Numbered from the stretch's first letter, positions 9,736-19,355 are shown. The stretch: DNA of 64,000 nucleotides from Aquitalea magnusonii (GCF_003202035.1 NZ_QJKC01000003.1:186001-250000), one strand, 5' to 3'. Notes: generated by a model not told the origin, from the letters alone. A program made the numbers and translations.

Positions 9736-10599
9736 ATGCAATCAGTACTCCGATGGCTGTGGCTTGTTTTTGTCAGTCTCGTACTCGTGGCCTGCTCCAC
9801 CGTGAAGACGGCGAGCGCCACCAGCCAAGCGTCGGCCAAGCCGACCAAGAAGCCCACCGTAGCCAACAATGGCGGTGCCTATTTTCAGAAAGACGGCCCT
9901 GCCGACCACATTCCGGTCAATCTGAATCTGGTACCGGATGCCGTACCCCAGGCGGAACCGCTGATCAAGTCAGCCAACCAGCCTTACTCGGCGATGGGAA
10001 TGAGCTTCCGTCCCGACACCAGCGAGAAACCCTTTCAGGCCAACGGCCGGGCCTCCTGGTATGGCAAGCAGTTTCATGGCAGGAAAACCACCTCGGGTGA
10101 GCGCTACGACATGTTTGCCATGACGGCCGCCCATCCGACCCTGCCGATCCCGAGCTATGCCCGGGTGACCAATTTGGCCAATGGCAAGTCGGTCATCGTC
10201 CGCATCAACGACCGTGGCCCCTTCCACAAGAATCGTGCGATGGATCTGTCCTACGCTGCCGCCTACAAGCTGGGCTTCGTCAAGCAGGGCAGCGCCAAGG
10301 TCAGCATCGAGCGGGTATGGCCGATGGCCGGCGGTGAAGCCGTCGCCAGCAACAGCCCCGACATCAAGGCAGAGGACAATCCCAAGTATCTGCAACTGGG
10401 CTCCTTCAACAAGCTGGCCAATGCCGAAGCCCTGTTGAAGAAGATGCTGGATGAAATGGACGACCGTTACGATTCCAAGCTGGGCATCATCAACCAGCAA
10501 GGCAATTACAAGGTGCGCCTGGGGCCCTTCCCGTCGGATGCTGCCGTGCGCAGCGCTGCGGAGAGCCTGAAGGTGGAAAACGTGGTGATGAAGAACTGA
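9736..10599 (+). CDS. rlpA: RlpA-like septal-ring lytic transglycosylase lipoprotein with SPOR domain
   Basis: A 287-residue lipoprotein whose signal ends LVLVAC at residue 20. After a disordered linker comes a double-psi beta-barrel (about residues 100-195) with ASWYGKQFHGRKTTSGERYD and VRINDRGPFHKNRAMDLS; the last motif contains the histidine and aspartate used by RlpA enzymes to cleave naked peptidoglycan glycan strands. The C-terminal 75 residues form a SPOR domain (YLQLGSFNKLANAEALL and YKVRLGPFPS) that targets division septa. A strong AAGGGAGG precedes the start. It follows a 210-bp gap after trmL in which I see no gene. Confidence 0.93.
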   Translation: MQSVLRWLWLVFVSLVLVACSTVKTASATSQASAKPTKKPTVANNGGAYFQKDGPADHIPVNLNLVPDAVPQAEPLIKSANQPYSAMGMSFRPDTSEKPFQANGRASWYGKQFHGRKTTSGERYDMFAMTAAHPTLPIPSYARVTNLANGKSVIVRINDRGPFHKNRAMDLSYAAAYKLGFVKQGSAKVSIERVWPMAGGEAVASNSPDIKAEDNPKYLQLGSFNKLANAEALLKKMLDEMDDRYDSKLGIINQQGNYKVRLGPFPSDAAVRSAAESLKVENVVMKN

Positions 10600-10641
10600 G
10601 GGAATGGTGGCGGCCTGGCATCGCCGCCCGATTGCCCAAAC

Positions 10642-10671
10642 AAAAGCGAAGGGACTCCCTTCGCTTTTTTC
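10642..10671 (+). terminator. Rho-independent terminator after rlpA
   Basis: A near-perfect hairpin AAAGCGAAGGGA / TCCCTTCGCTTT followed by a run of T, about 43 bp after the rlpA stop. Confidence 0.85.
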
Positions 10672-10703
10672 ATGTCTGGTCGCCGCGCCGGCATGCCGGC
10701 CAT

Positions 10704-10730
10704 AAAAAACCCGGCGCACAGGGCGCCGGG
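10704..10730 (-). terminator. Rho-independent terminator for engB
   Basis: Read on the minus strand, an 8-bp stem CCCGGCGC / GCGCCGGG with a 5-nt loop is followed by six T residues. It lies about 100 bp beyond the engB stop. Confidence 0.75.
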
Positions 10731-10832
10731 GTAAAGGCCTTAATTGTCAGCGTAAGGCTCCCGCTCAGGGAGGCAAGCGGGAGGTGCCGGAGCACCTGCA
10801 CGGTTAGTGTCGGCCTCCCCGACAAAGTTCCG

Positions 10833-11456
10833 TCATCCGGCTGCCGGCGGCTCTTCCTGTTCTTTCAGTACAGCATCAAACCAGCTGACCACCACCTGCT
10901 CCACCTGCTCGGTACCGGTTTTCTTCAGGCTGGAGAACAGCTGCACGCTCACCGCGGGGTAGTCGGCCAGCTCGCGTCGCACCATGTTCAGGGTCTGCTG
11001 CTGGTCACTACGCGACAATTTGTCGGATTTGGACAACAGAATATGCACGGGCCGGCCGGTATCGCGGAAGAAGTTCAGCATCTGCCGGTCCAGCTCCAGC
11101 AGTGGCCGGCGCGAATCCATGATCAGGATCAGGCCGATCAGACTGTCGCGGGTTTGCAGATAGCGCCCCAGCAGCTGCACCCAGTGTGCCCGTACGGCTT
11201 CCGGCACTTCGGCATAGCCATAACCGGGCAAATCCACCATGAAACGCTCATTGCCCAGGTCAAAGAAGTTGATATGCTGGGTACGGCCCGGTGTCTTGGA
11301 GACATACGCCAGCCGGGTGCGGTTGGCCAGCGTATTGATGGCGCTGGACTTGCCGGCATTGGACCGTCCCACGAAAGCAACCTCGGCGCGGGTGGGCGGC
11401 AGGTCCTTCAAATGGTTGACGGTGGTATAAAAAGTGGCGTTTTTAAAAATCGACAT
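10833..11456 (-). CDS. engB: Ribosome-biogenesis GTPase EngB (YihA/YsxC)
   Basis: A 207-residue TRAFAC GTPase needed for large-subunit ribosome assembly. GTP-binding motifs appear in order: G1 GRSNAGKSS near residue 31, G2 TPGRTQ, G3 [11 protein letters not shown]4 LSKSDK and G5 SSLKKTG. The length is normal. It is divergent from cytochrome c4 across 90 bp, a gene order common in betaproteobacteria. Confidence 0.96.
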   Translation of the reverse strand: MSIFKNATFYTTVNHLKDLPPTRAEVAFVGRSNAGKSSAINTLANRTRLAYVSKTPGRTQHINFFDLGNERFMVDLPGYGYAEVPEAVRAHWVQLLGRYLQTRDSLIGLILIMDSRRPLLELDRQMLNFFRDTGRPVHILLSKSDKLSRSDQQQTLNMVRRELADYPAVSVQLFSSLKKTGTEQVEQVVVSWFDAVLKEQEEPPAAG

Positions 11457-11546
11457 AGTAGTAAGGTTGATTTCAGTTGGTATAGAATAACAGGTTTGAA
11501 ATTGCCACTTTTACAGATATTTAAGAATTCCTCACAAGGAGCGATC

Positions 11547-12158
11547 ATGAAACGGATGATGCTGTTGGCTGTAGCTGCGGCAACCCTGGCTGGAAGTGCG
11601 TGGGCAGAAGGCATTGCCAAGGGAGACCCGGTAAAGGGCAAGCAGATCGTTGACACGGTATGTGCTGCCTGTCACGGTGCTGATGGCAACAGCGTAGCGT
11701 CGGCAAACCCGACCTTGGCCGGCCAGCATGAGGTGTATATCTACAACCAGCTGCAGGCCTTCAAGAAGGGCGAGCGCAAGAATCCGATCATGCTGGGCAT
11801 GGCCTCGGCCCTGTCTGATGCCGACATGCGCAATGTCGCTTCCTACTTCAGCCAGCAGAAACCCAAGGCGCGTGAAGCCTCCAACAAGGATCTGATGGCG
11901 CTGGGTGCCAAGGTATACCGCGTGGGCAACCCGACCACCCACGTACCGGCCTGTATGGCCTGCCACGGCCCCGCCGGCAAGGGCATTCCGGACCAGTTCC
12001 CGCGTGTGGGCAGCCAGCATGCCGCTTACGTCGCCAAACAGCTGGCCGACTTCAAGGCAGGTGTCGATCGCAAGAACGTGACCATGTCGGAAGTCGCTTC
12101 CCGCATGAGCGATGCTGAAATGAAGGCGGTAGCCGAATACATTTCGGGTCTGCGCTAA
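11547..12158 (+). CDS. Diheme cytochrome c4
   Basis: A 203-residue periplasmic electron carrier. The signal peptide ends GSAWA at about residue 20. Two tandem cytochrome c domains each carry one heme site, CAACH and CMACH, with methionine ligands in the MLGMAS and MSEVASRMSD regions. Cytochrome c4 feeds electrons to terminal oxidases. AAGGA at 11536-11540 sets the start; the open frame extends almost 900 bp upstream but crosses the terminators and the engB gene on the other strand. The neighbours resB and ccsA attach heme to such proteins. Confidence 0.94.
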   Translation: MKRMMLLAVAAATLAGSAWAEGIAKGDPVKGKQIVDTVCAACHGADGNSVASANPTLAGQHEVYIYNQLQAFKKGERKNPIMLGMASALSDADMRNVASYFSQQKPKAREASNKDLMALGAKVYRVGNPTTHVPACMACHGPAGKGIPDQFPRVGSQHAAYVAKQLADFKAGVDRKNVTMSEVASRMSDAEMKAVAEYISGLR

Positions 12159-12189
12159 TCGCAACTTTTGCGAATAGCCTTGTTCAAAA

Positions 12190-12216
12190 GGGAAGCCTTA
12201 ACCGGCTTCCCTTTTT
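12190..12216 (+). terminator. Terminator between cytochrome c4 and resB
   Basis: Stem GGGAAGCC / GGCTTCCC with a 6-nt loop, then TTTTT. It ends 15 bp before the resB start and could give strong c4 and weak resB-ccsA expression from one promoter. Confidence 0.8.
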
Positions 12217-12231
12217 GTGTTCGGCACCAAG

Positions 12232-14256
12232 ATGACAAAAAACTCCCGCAACACCACTTTGTACAAGCTGTACGAGCTGTTCAGCTCGATGCGTTTTGCC
12301 ATTGGTCTGCTGACCATTCTGGCCATTGCCTCGATCATCGGCACCGTGCTCAAGCAGAACGAACCCTACCCCAACTACGCCTTCGAATTCGGCCAGTACT
12401 GGTTTGCCGTATTCGAACAGCTGGGCCTGTATGACGTTTACCACTCTGGCTGGTTCCTGACCATCCTGGCCTTCCTGGTGCTGTCCACCACGCTGTGCAT
12501 CCTGCGCAATGGTCCGGGCTTCATCAAGGACATGAAGGCCTACCGCGAAAAAGCCTCGGACAACTCGCTGGCTGCCATCCGGCACAGCGTGGAGCTGCCG
12601 GCGGACAAGGTGGACCCGGATGCCTTGCGCGCCTATCTGCGCGGCCAGGGCTGGCGCTGGCGCGAACACCAGCGCGAGGACGGCAGCCTGGTCCTGGCAG
12701 CCAAGAAAGGCGCGGCCAGCAAGCTGGGCTATTTCTTCGCCCACATTGCCCTGGTGGTGATCTGCATTGGCGGCCTGATGGATGGCAACCTGCCGCTCAA
12801 GCTGGCCGAGATGGTGGGCAGCGTGGTGCCGGAAACCCGCGACATCCCGCAAAGCCAGATTCCCGCACAAAGCCGGCTGTCCACTGCCAATCTGTCTTTT
12901 CGCGGCAATGTCACCATTGCCGAGGGCAAGAGCGGCGACGTGGTGTTCCTGAATGCCGGCAATGGCTATCTGGTGCAGGAGCTGCCCTTTACCGTCAGCC
13001 TGAAGAAGTTTTATGTCGACTACTACAGCAATGGCATGCCCAAGCTGTTTGCCAGTGACATCGTGGTCACCGACAAGGCCACCGGCAAGGTGACCGAAGC
13101 CCAGGTCAAGGTCAACCATCCGCTGATCGTGGATGGCGTGGCCATTTACCAGGCCAGCTTTGGCGATGGCGGCTCGCCGCTGTCCTTGAAGGCGTGGAAT
13201 CTGGATGCGCCGCAGATGCAGCCGGTGGACATCAAGGGCATTTCCATGGGCAGCCAGCCGCTGCGCGCCAATGGCAAGGACTACAATCTGGAGTTCGGCG
13301 AGCTGCGTGTGTTCAATATCGAGAACATGAGCGGCAAGAGCGATGATGCCGCCGGCAAGAGCCTGTCCCAGCGCATGCAGGATGCGCGCGAGGTGAAGCA
13401 TGAAAAGCAGCTGAAGAATATCGGCCCGTCGATCAGCTTCAAACTGCGCGACAAACAGGGCCAGGCCGTGGAGTTCCACCACTACATGGCGCCGATCCAG
13501 CAGGATGGTGCCAGCTATCTGGTGGCCGGGGTGCGCAGCAAGGTGTCCGACCCCTTCCAGTACCTGCGCCTGCCGCTGGACGACAAGCTGTCGCTGGAGC
13601 GTTTCATGCGTTTGCGCAGCGCCTTCATGAATCCGGCACTCTATGATGAGATTGCACAGCGCACCACCGCCAAGGCCATGCAGGGCTCGGCCATCAGCCC
13701 GGCCATGCAGCAGCAGTTTGCCGGCAGCGTGAAATGGATACTGGCGCGCTTTGCCCAGGGCGGTTTCGTGGCGCTGGAGCAGTTCCTGGATGAGAAGGTG
13801 CCGCAAGACAAGCGTCAGGCCGTGGCGCAGACCTATGTCAAGATCCTGCAAGGTGCCGTGGTGGATGTGATGGATGTGGCCGATGCCAAGGCTGGCCTGC
13901 CGCCGGCCAGCGCGGACAGCCAGCACTATCGCTTCCTGCTGGACAGCCTGGTGGGCATCAGCGCCCTGCATGATTACCAGGCCCCGGTGTTGCTGCAGCT
14001 GCAGGGCTTTGACCAGGTACAGGCTTCCGGCTTGCAATTGACCCGCTCGCCGGGCAAGAACCTGGTGTATCTTGGCTCGTTGATGCTGGTGATCGGCATC
14101 ATCCTGATGTTCTATGTACGCGAAGTTCGGCTGTGGCTGCGATGTGGCACGGCCAGCGTGCGGCTGGCCATGAGTTCCAACCGTCACAACCGTGACCTGG
14201 ACGAGGACTTCCGCCGCCGCAGCGAGGCAATTCAACAGTTGGTACGAGGTAAGTGA
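12232..14256 (+). CDS. resB: Cytochrome c biogenesis protein ResB (CcsB), System II
   Basis: A 674-residue membrane protein that, with CcsA, moves heme and ligates it to apocytochromes c outside the membrane. Hydrophobic segments appear at the N-terminus (FAIGLLTILAIASIIGTVL, then FLTILAFLVLSTTLCILR, then YFFAHIALVVICIGGLM) and one at the C-terminus (LVYLGSLMLVIGIILMFYV), with a large periplasmic domain between, as in the family. I chose ATG 12232; a GTG at 12217 is in frame but overlaps the tail of the upstream terminator. The stop overlaps the ccsA start by one base (TGATG). Confidence 0.95.
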   Translation: MTKNSRNTTLYKLYELFSSMRFAIGLLTILAIASIIGTVLKQNEPYPNYAFEFGQYWFAVFEQLGLYDVYHSGWFLTILAFLVLSTTLCILRNGPGFIKDMKAYREKASDNSLAAIRHSVELPADKVDPDALRAYLRGQGWRWREHQREDGSLVLAAKKGAASKLGYFFAHIALVVICIGGLMDGNLPLKLAEMVGSVVPETRDIPQSQIPAQSRLSTANLSFRGNVTIAEGKSGDVVFLNAGNGYLVQELPFTVSLKKFYVDYYSNGMPKLFASDIVVTDKATGKVTEAQVKVNHPLIVDGVAIYQASFGDGGSPLSLKAWNLDAPQMQPVDIKGISMGSQPLRANGKDYNLEFGELRVFNIENMSGKSDDAAGKSLSQRMQDAREVKHEKQLKNIGPSISFKLRDKQGQAVEFHHYMAPIQQDGASYLVAGVRSKVSDPFQYLRLPLDDKLSLERFMRLRSAFMNPALYDEIAQRTTAKAMQGSAISPAMQQQFAGSVKWILARFAQGGFVALEQFLDEKVPQDKRQAVAQTYVKILQGAVVDVMDVADAKAGLPPASADSQHYRFLLDSLVGISALHDYQAPVLLQLQGFDQVQASGLQLTRSPGKNLVYLGSLMLVIGIILMFYVREVRLWLRCGTASVRLAMSSNRHNRDLDEDFRRRSEAIQQLVRGK

Positions 14257-15398
14257 TGGAACTGGCTCAATCCTTTGTCGAGCAGCCGCTGTACAAGCGG
14301 CTGAAGCCCAGCGACTGGCTGTATGCGGTGCTGGTGCTGGTGGCTGCCGGGCAAGCCTGGCGCTTGTACAACCCCTTCATGGATGGCTATGAGCAGGCGA
14401 TTCTGGCCGGCTCCGCCATCGGGCTGGTGGCACTGGGCTGGTTCTGGAAATCCTGGCGCTGGTTCTTTCCGCTGTCGGCCGGCGTCGCCCTGCTGGGCAT
14501 CAGCCTCTACCATGGCCAGCTGGCACGGGCGCAAACGGCGTTCTGGCTGAAATTCCTGCTGTCCAGCCAGTCGGCCATCATGTGGATGTGCACGCTGTTC
14601 TTCCTGGCCACCCTGGTGTACTGGGCCGGTCTGCTCACCCGCTCGGCCATGCTGTCGCGCATGGGCAGCGGCCTGACCTGGGCTGCGGCGGTGATGGGGG
14701 CGGCCGGCCTGTTCGTGCGCTGGTACGAGAGCTATCTGATCGGCAGCGATGTCGGCCATATCCCGGTATCCAACCTGTACGAAGTCTTTATCCTGTTCAC
14801 CCTGATCACCGCGCTGATGTATCTGTACTACGAAGCGCGCTTTGCCACCCGCCAGGCAGGTGCCTTCGTGCTGCTGGTGATCTCTGCCGCGGTCGGCTTC
14901 ATCCTGTGGTACAGCTTCGACCGCCAGGCACATGAAATCCAGCCGCTGATCCCGGCCCTGCAATCGTGGTGGATGAAGATTCATGTTCCGGCAAACTTTG
15001 TCGGGTATGGTGCTTTCGCCATGTCGGCCATGCTGGGTGTGGCCGAACTGCTGGTGCTCAAGGGTGTGCTGAAAGACCGGCTGCCCAGCGCCGAGGTGCT
15101 GGATGAGATGATGTACAAGGCCATTTCCATCGGCTTCCTGTTCTTCACCATCGCCACCATCCTGGGCGCGATGTGGGCTGCCGATGCCTGGGGTGGCTAC
15201 TGGAGCTGGGACCCGAAGGAAACCTGGGCGCTGATCGTGTGGCTGAACTACGCTGCCTGGCTGCATATCCGGCTGGTGAAGGGCTGGCGCGGCGAACCGC
15301 TGGCCTGGTGGGCGGTCATCGGCCTCCTGGTGACCACCTTCGCCTTCCTCGGGGTGAACATGTACCTGACCGGCCTGCATTCTTACGGCGGCCTGTAA
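14256..15398 (+). CDS. ccsA: Cytochrome c biogenesis protein CcsA, System II heme handler
   Basis: A 380-residue polytopic membrane protein of the heme handling family. The signature tryptophan-rich motif WGGYWSWDPKETWAL is present near residue 310, with histidines in flanking segments (for example KIHVPANFVGYG and WLHIRLVKG). It works with ResB to present heme to CXXCH sites. ATG 14256 shares a base with the resB stop, so the pair is coupled. The cytochrome c4 upstream and the monoheme cytochrome c at 52.4 kb are probable clients. Confidence 0.95.
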   Translation: MELAQSFVEQPLYKRLKPSDWLYAVLVLVAAGQAWRLYNPFMDGYEQAILAGSAIGLVALGWFWKSWRWFFPLSAGVALLGISLYHGQLARAQTAFWLKFLLSSQSAIMWMCTLFFLATLVYWAGLLTRSAMLSRMGSGLTWAAAVMGAAGLFVRWYESYLIGSDVGHIPVSNLYEVFILFTLITALMYLYYEARFATRQAGAFVLLVISAAVGFILWYSFDRQAHEIQPLIPALQSWWMKIHVPANFVGYGAFAMSAMLGVAELLVLKGVLKDRLPSAEVLDEMMYKAISIGFLFFTIATILGAMWAADAWGGYWSWDPKETWALIVWLNYAAWLHIRLVKGWRGEPLAWWAVIGLLVTTFAFLGVNMYLTGLHSYGGL

Positions 15399-15407
15399 AC
15401 CTCACCC

Positions 15408-15441
15408 AGCCCCGGCCCGTCACATGGCCGGGGCTTTGCTT
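15408..15441 (+). terminator. Terminator after ccsA
   Basis: A 10-bp stem AGCCCCGGCC / GGCCGGGGCT with an 8-nt loop, followed by a T-rich tract, 10 bp after the ccsA stop. Confidence 0.75.
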
Positions 15442-15518
15442 TGCCCCCGGCACGGACAAGAAAGCCGGGCTTTGTTATTGTGTGGACTGTTTCTTTTCAA
15501 GGATCGCGTTTTTACATC

Positions 15519-17105
15519 ATGGATTTTTCATGGCTGTCTGACCCCTATGCCCTGCTAGGCCTCTTGACCCTGATCGTGCTGGAGGTCGTGCTCGGCGTCG
15601 ACAACCTGATTTTCGTGGCCATCCTGGCCGAAAAACTCCCCCCACAGCAGCGTGACCGCGCCCGTGTATTGGGCCTGTCGCTGGCGCTGATCATGCGCCT
15701 GTTCATGCTGGCCGGCATCAGCTGGCTGGTGAAGCTGACCGAACCGCTGTTCTCCGTCATGGGCCAGAGCTTTGCCGGCCGTGATCTGATCATGCTGGGT
15801 GGCGGCCTGTTCCTGCTGTTCAAGGCCACCATGGAGCTGCACGAGCGACTGGAAGGGGTGGAACACAGCGACGGCAACGGCCAGAAAGCCTATGCCGCCT
15901 TTGCCACCGTCGTCGTGCAGATCCTGGTGCTGGATGCGGTGTTTTCCATCGACTCAGTGGTCACCGCCATCGGCATGTCGGAGCACCTGGGCATCATGAT
16001 GCTGGCGGTGGTCATCGCCATGAGCATGATGATCATGGCCAGCAAGCCGCTGACCCGCTTCGTCAACGCCCACCCCACCGTGGTGATGCTATGCCTGGGC
16101 TTTTTGCTGATGATCGGCTTCAGCCTGATTGCCGACGGCTTCGGCTTCCATATTCCCAAGGGCTATCTGTACGCCGCCATCGGCTTCTCGGTGCTGATTG
16201 AAGTATTCAACCAGGTGGCCAATGTCAATCACCAGCGCTATCTGAACAGCCGCAATACCTTCCGCTCGCGTACTGCCGACACCGTGCTGCGCCTGCTGGG
16301 CAATGCGCCCTTGCAACATGGCAACCATCACGAGCAGGAAAAGGAAGAAGGCCCGCGTGAAGACAGGGAAGGCGCGTTTGCCCACAATGAGCGGGCGATG
16401 ATCCACAGCGTGCTGACCCTGGCCGAGCGGCCGATCCGGGTGATTGCCACCCCGCGCTCGGACATCCACCGCCTGGACATCAGCCAGGATGCCGAACAGC
16501 AACGCAAGGTATTGCGCGACAGCCCTTACTCGCGCCTGCTGGTGGTCGGCGCCGGCCGCATCGACGAGCCACTGGGCATCGTCGCCCGCAAGGACTTGCT
16601 GGCCCAGCTGCTGGATGGCCAGACGCTGGATGTGATGGCCGCGCTGCGCCAGCCGCTGGTGCTGCCGGAAGGCATGACCGTGCTCAAAGCCCTGGAAGCC
16701 TTCCGCCAGCAAGCGGCCGACATGGCATTTGTGGTGAATGAATTCGGCAGCCTGGAAGGCATCGTCACCCAAAAGGACCTGATGGAAGCGATTGCCGGTG
16801 ACTTCCCGGAAGAACATGAACGCCATGAACAGCCGGCACTGGTGCAAGGCGAAGATGGCAGTCTGGATGTGGAAGGCAGCACCGAACTGGTGACGCTGGA
16901 ACAATACATCGAGCTGGGCAACTACGAGGAAGAAGATTTCCACACCGTGGCCGGTCTGCTGATGCACCGGCTGGAGCGCATTCCGCGCCAGGGCGACAGC
17001 ATCCGCGAAGGCGGCTGGGAAATCGTGGTGACCGAGCAGAAGGGCAACCGCACCGAACGGGTGAGCATCCGCCCGCTGCCCAAGCTGGACGATGAGCAAG
17101 GCTGA
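15519..17105 (+). CDS. TerC-family membrane protein with CBS pair and CorC/HlyC-associated domain (YoaE/YegH type)
   Basis: A 528-residue protein. The N-terminal half is a TerC-type membrane domain with about seven segments and the acidic metal-site-like motifs [13 protein letters not shown] and [11 protein letters not shown]. Then come a CBS pair (about residues 300-420) and a C-terminal CorC_HlyC domain ([10 protein letters not shown]...[13 protein letters not shown]). Close family members are E. coli YoaE and YegH, with suspected roles in metal-ion export. Start ATG 15519 ([14 protein letters not shown]) has AAGGA upstream at a long spacing. Its last 14 bp overlap the GIY-YIG gene. Confidence 0.9.
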   Translation: MDFSWLSDPYALLGLLTLIVLEVVLGVDNLIFVAILAEKLPPQQRDRARVLGLSLALIMRLFMLAGISWLVKLTEPLFSVMGQSFAGRDLIMLGGGLFLLFKATMELHERLEGVEHSDGNGQKAYAAFATVVVQILVLDAVFSIDSVVTAIGMSEHLGIMMLAVVIAMSMMIMASKPLTRFVNAHPTVVMLCLGFLLMIGFSLIADGFGFHIPKGYLYAAIGFSVLIEVFNQVANVNHQRYLNSRNTFRSRTADTVLRLLGNAPLQHGNHHEQEKEEGPREDREGAFAHNERAMIHSVLTLAERPIRVIATPRSDIHRLDISQDAEQQRKVLRDSPYSRLLVVGAGRIDEPLGIVARKDLLAQLLDGQTLDVMAALRQPLVLPEGMTVLKALEAFRQQAADMAFVVNEFGSLEGIVTQKDLMEAIAGDFPEEHERHEQPALVQGEDGSLDVEGSTELVTLEQYIELGNYEEEDFHTVAGLLMHRLERIPRQGDSIREGGWEIVVTEQKGNRTERVSIRPLPKLDDEQG

Positions 17106-17430
17106 GGCCGACGGCAGCGCGCCGGCGGCAGCCAGCAGCTGGTATCTGTACATGCTGGAATGCCGTGATGGCGCGCTGTACACCGGCATCAGCACCGATG
17201 TGACACGGCGCTATGCCGCGCACTGCGCCGGCAAGGGCGCGCGCTATACCCGGCTCAATCCGCCGCAGCGCATCGTGCTGGTGCAGGCCTTTGCCGACAA
17301 ATCACAGGCGCTGAAGGCCGAACACGCCGTCAAGCGCCTGTCGGCCGCCGCCAAACGCCAGCTGGCGGCCAAAGGGGACCTGGGCGACTGGCTGGCGGCA
17401 CGCAGCCCCCAGCCAGACAGCACTCAGTAA
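17092..17430 (+). CDS. GIY-YIG domain protein (YhbQ-like)
   Basis: A 112-residue protein that is essentially one GIY-YIG nuclease-fold domain: [28 protein letters not shown] supplies the Tyr/Gly strands and the catalytic-type arginine, and the glutamate sits in [10 protein letters not shown]. Small stand-alone members such as YhbQ have been linked to DNA repair, but their exact role is uncertain. It starts inside the 3' end of the TerC-family gene (14-bp overlap), so translation is probably coupled. It is convergent with the next gene; its stop overlaps that gene's stop region by 7 bp. Confidence 0.88.
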   Translation: MSKAEADGSAPAAASSWYLYMLECRDGALYTGISTDVTRRYAAHCAGKGARYTRLNPPQRIVLVQAFADKSQALKAEHAVKRLSAAAKRQLAAKGDLGDWLAARSPQPDSTQ

Positions 17431-18245
17431 ACAAAGCGTTCGCGCAAATCTTCCAGGTTCAACTCACGCAGGATGGCCTCCTGCCGCTCGCGGGCACTCT
17501 GCTTGCCCTTGCCGGTTTTCCTGGCAATGATCAGCTCGTTCTTCATCGAATGCTCCCAGCCCACCAGCTCGGTCACCGTCAGCTGGTAGCCGCGGGCTTC
17601 CAGTTGCAGGCAACGCAGCACATTGGTCAGCTGGCTCCCGAATTCGCGGGTGTGGATGGGGTGACGCCACAGTTCGGACAGCGGCGTCTTGCCGAAGGTC
17701 TCGTTCTTTTTCTGGCGCAGCACCGCCGCCACCTCGGCCTGGCAGCAGGGCACCAGCACGATGTATTTGGCGTCCTTGGCCAGGGCAAAGCGGATGGCGT
17801 CGTCGGTAGCGGTATTGCAGGCATGCAGCGCGGTGATGATGTCCACCTGCGGCGGCAGCGCATCCGAGGTGATGGACTGCTCCACCGTCAGGTTGAGAAA
17901 GCCCATGCGGTCAAAGCCCAGCCGGGCCGCCAGCTCCTGGGAACTTTTCACCAGCTCGGGCCGGGTCTCGATGCCGAATACCTCGCCCACCGCCTTGTCC
18001 TTGAGAAACAGGTCATACAGGATGAAACCCAGATAGGACTTGCCCGCACCGTGGTCGGCCAGCGTCACGCTGCCCTTGCTGTCCAGCACGTCCTGCAACA
18101 GCGGCTCGATGAACTGGTACAGGTGGTAAACCTGCTTGAGCTTGCGGCGGGTATCCTGGTTGATCTTGCCGTCGCGGGTGAGAATGTGCAGTTCTTTCAG
18201 CAACTCCAGCGACTGCTGCGGTTTGATTTCGGGGATCAGGCTCAT
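17424..18245 (-). CDS. SAM-dependent methyltransferase of the Methyltransf_32 (RRNAD1/METTL25-like) group
   Basis: A 273-residue protein. The SAM-binding loop reads ADHGAGKSYLGFILY near residue 64 and the acidic position is GIETRPELV. Downstream motifs ALHACNTATDDAI and LVPCCQAEV are the marks of the Methyltransf_32 group, whose CC pair and HACN segment are conserved from bacteria to eukaryotes. The substrate is not known; RNA is suspected for some relatives. The basic C-terminus (KTGKGKQSARERQEAILREL) would suit nucleic acid binding, which is inference. It is divergent from the metallo-hydrolase gene across 124 bp. Confidence 0.8.
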   Translation of the reverse strand: MSLIPEIKPQQSLELLKELHILTRDGKINQDTRRKLKQVYHLYQFIEPLLQDVLDSKGSVTLADHGAGKSYLGFILYDLFLKDKAVGEVFGIETRPELVKSSQELAARLGFDRMGFLNLTVEQSITSDALPPQVDIITALHACNTATDDAIRFALAKDAKYIVLVPCCQAEVAAVLRQKKNETFGKTPLSELWRHPIHTREFGSQLTNVLRCLQLEARGYQLTVTELVGWEHSMKNELIIARKTGKGKQSARERQEAILRELNLEDLRERFVY

Positions 18246-18369
18246 CTTGGCCTCCGGTAAAGCGGGAATGGCGCGATTTTACCAGTTTCACCGCCCCAGC
18301 CCCCGACAAGCTTGGCCGCTGGCGCGCACCATGCCACAATTTGCCATCCCCATTGCACCGAGCACCGCC

Positions 18370-19020
18370 ATGTCCCTGCAGTACCATCTGATTCCGGTTA
18401 CCCCCTTTGCCCAGAACTGCAGCGTGCTGTGGTGCAGTGTGAGCCGCGAGGCCGCCATCGTCGATGCCGGTGGCGATATCAGCCGCATCCGCGCCTGGAC
18501 CGAGCAACAGGGGCTCACCGTCACCAAGTTGCTGCTGACCCACGGCCATATCGACCATGCCGGCGGTGCCGGCGAACTGGCGGCACAATTGGGTGTGCAG
18601 ATCGAAGGCCCGGAGCAAAGCGAAAGCTTCTGGCTGGACCAGCTGCCCAATCAGGGCCGCATGTTCGGCTTTCCTTCCAGCCCGGCCCTTACGCCGGAGC
18701 GCTGGCTGAACGAGGGCGACAGCGTCAGCATCGGCCAGGAAACCCTGCAGGTGATTCACTGCCCCGGCCATACCCCCGGCCATGTGGTGTTCTACAGCGC
18801 GGCAGCCGGCGTACTGGTAGCCGGTGACGTATTGTTCCAGGGCTCCATCGGTCGTACCGACTTCCCCATGGGCAATCACCAGCAGCTGATCGATGCCATC
18901 CAGCAAAAGCTGTTTTTGTTGCCGGATGACACGGTGGTGATTCCCGGCCACGGCCCGCTCACCACCATCGGTGAGGAAAAGCGCCACAACCCCTTCGTGG
19001 CCGACGCCCGCTTCCGCTGA
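18370..19020 (+). CDS. Metallo-beta-lactamase-fold hydrolase (glyoxalase II-like, YcbL type)
   Basis: A 216-residue enzyme with the complete dinuclear metal set: THGHIDHAGG near residue 58, PGHTPGHV near 138, the bridging aspartate in VAGDVLFQGSIGRTD, and IPGHGPLT near 195. Family members hydrolyse thioesters such as S-lactoylglutathione; the short form without the C-terminal helical domain is called YcbL or type II glyoxalase II. ATG 18370 is the first start that keeps the family N-terminus (MSLQYHLIPVTPFAQNC). It shares one base with the next gene (TGATG). Confidence 0.9.
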   Translation: MSLQYHLIPVTPFAQNCSVLWCSVSREAAIVDAGGDISRIRAWTEQQGLTVTKLLLTHGHIDHAGGAGELAAQLGVQIEGPEQSESFWLDQLPNQGRMFGFPSSPALTPERWLNEGDSVSIGQETLQVIHCPGHTPGHVVFYSAAAGVLVAGDVLFQGSIGRTDFPMGNHQQLIDAIQQKLFLLPDDTVVIPGHGPLTTIGEEKRHNPFVADARFR

Positions 19021-19355
19021 TGTCGCCCGCCTTCGAGCACGCCGTGTTGCAACTGGTCGGGCAGATTCCGCCCGGCCGGGTCAGCAGTTATGGCGTGCTG
19101 GCGCAACTGGCCGGCTTCCCGCGCCATGCCCGCCATGTCGGCAAGCTGCTGGGCAGCCTGCCGGACGGCCACGCCCTGCCCTGGCACCGGGTGGTGAACG
19201 GTGCGGGCCGCCTGTCCCGCCCCGGCACGGAACAGGCCGACTGGCAGCGCGTGCTGCTGGAGCAGGAGGGCATCGAGTTTGCTGCCAGCGGCAGCATCAG
19301 CCTGCTGCGCTACGGCTGGCCGGATAGTGCTTACTTGCCAGCCAATGTCCGCTGA
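19020..19355 (+). CDS. Alkyltransferase-like protein (ATL), MGMT/Ada-type DNA-binding domain without active cysteine
   Basis: A 111-residue protein matching the methyltransferase domain of O6-alkylguanine repair proteins: PPGRVSSYGVLAQLAG, HVGKLLGSLP and the active-site segment PWHRVV. The acceptor cysteine of PCHRV is replaced by Trp55, the hallmark of alkyltransferase-like proteins. These bind O6-alkylguanine and flag it for nucleotide excision repair instead of reversing it. Start and upstream stop share one base, so it is coupled to the metallo-hydrolase gene. Confidence 0.9.
   Translation: MSPAFEHAVLQLVGQIPPGRVSSYGVLAQLAGFPRHARHVGKLLGSLPDGHALPWHRVVNGAGRLSRPGTEQADWQRVLLEQEGIEFAASGSISLLRYGWPDSAYLPANVR

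Noticed and set aside
10632-11546. Long N-terminal extension of the cytochrome c4 reading frame
   Set aside because: It crosses two terminators and the engB gene; the signal peptide and ribosome-binding site place the start at 11547.
12184-14235. 683-codon minus-strand open frame opposite resB
   Set aside because: Antisense shadow of a recognised System II maturation gene; no domain features of its own.
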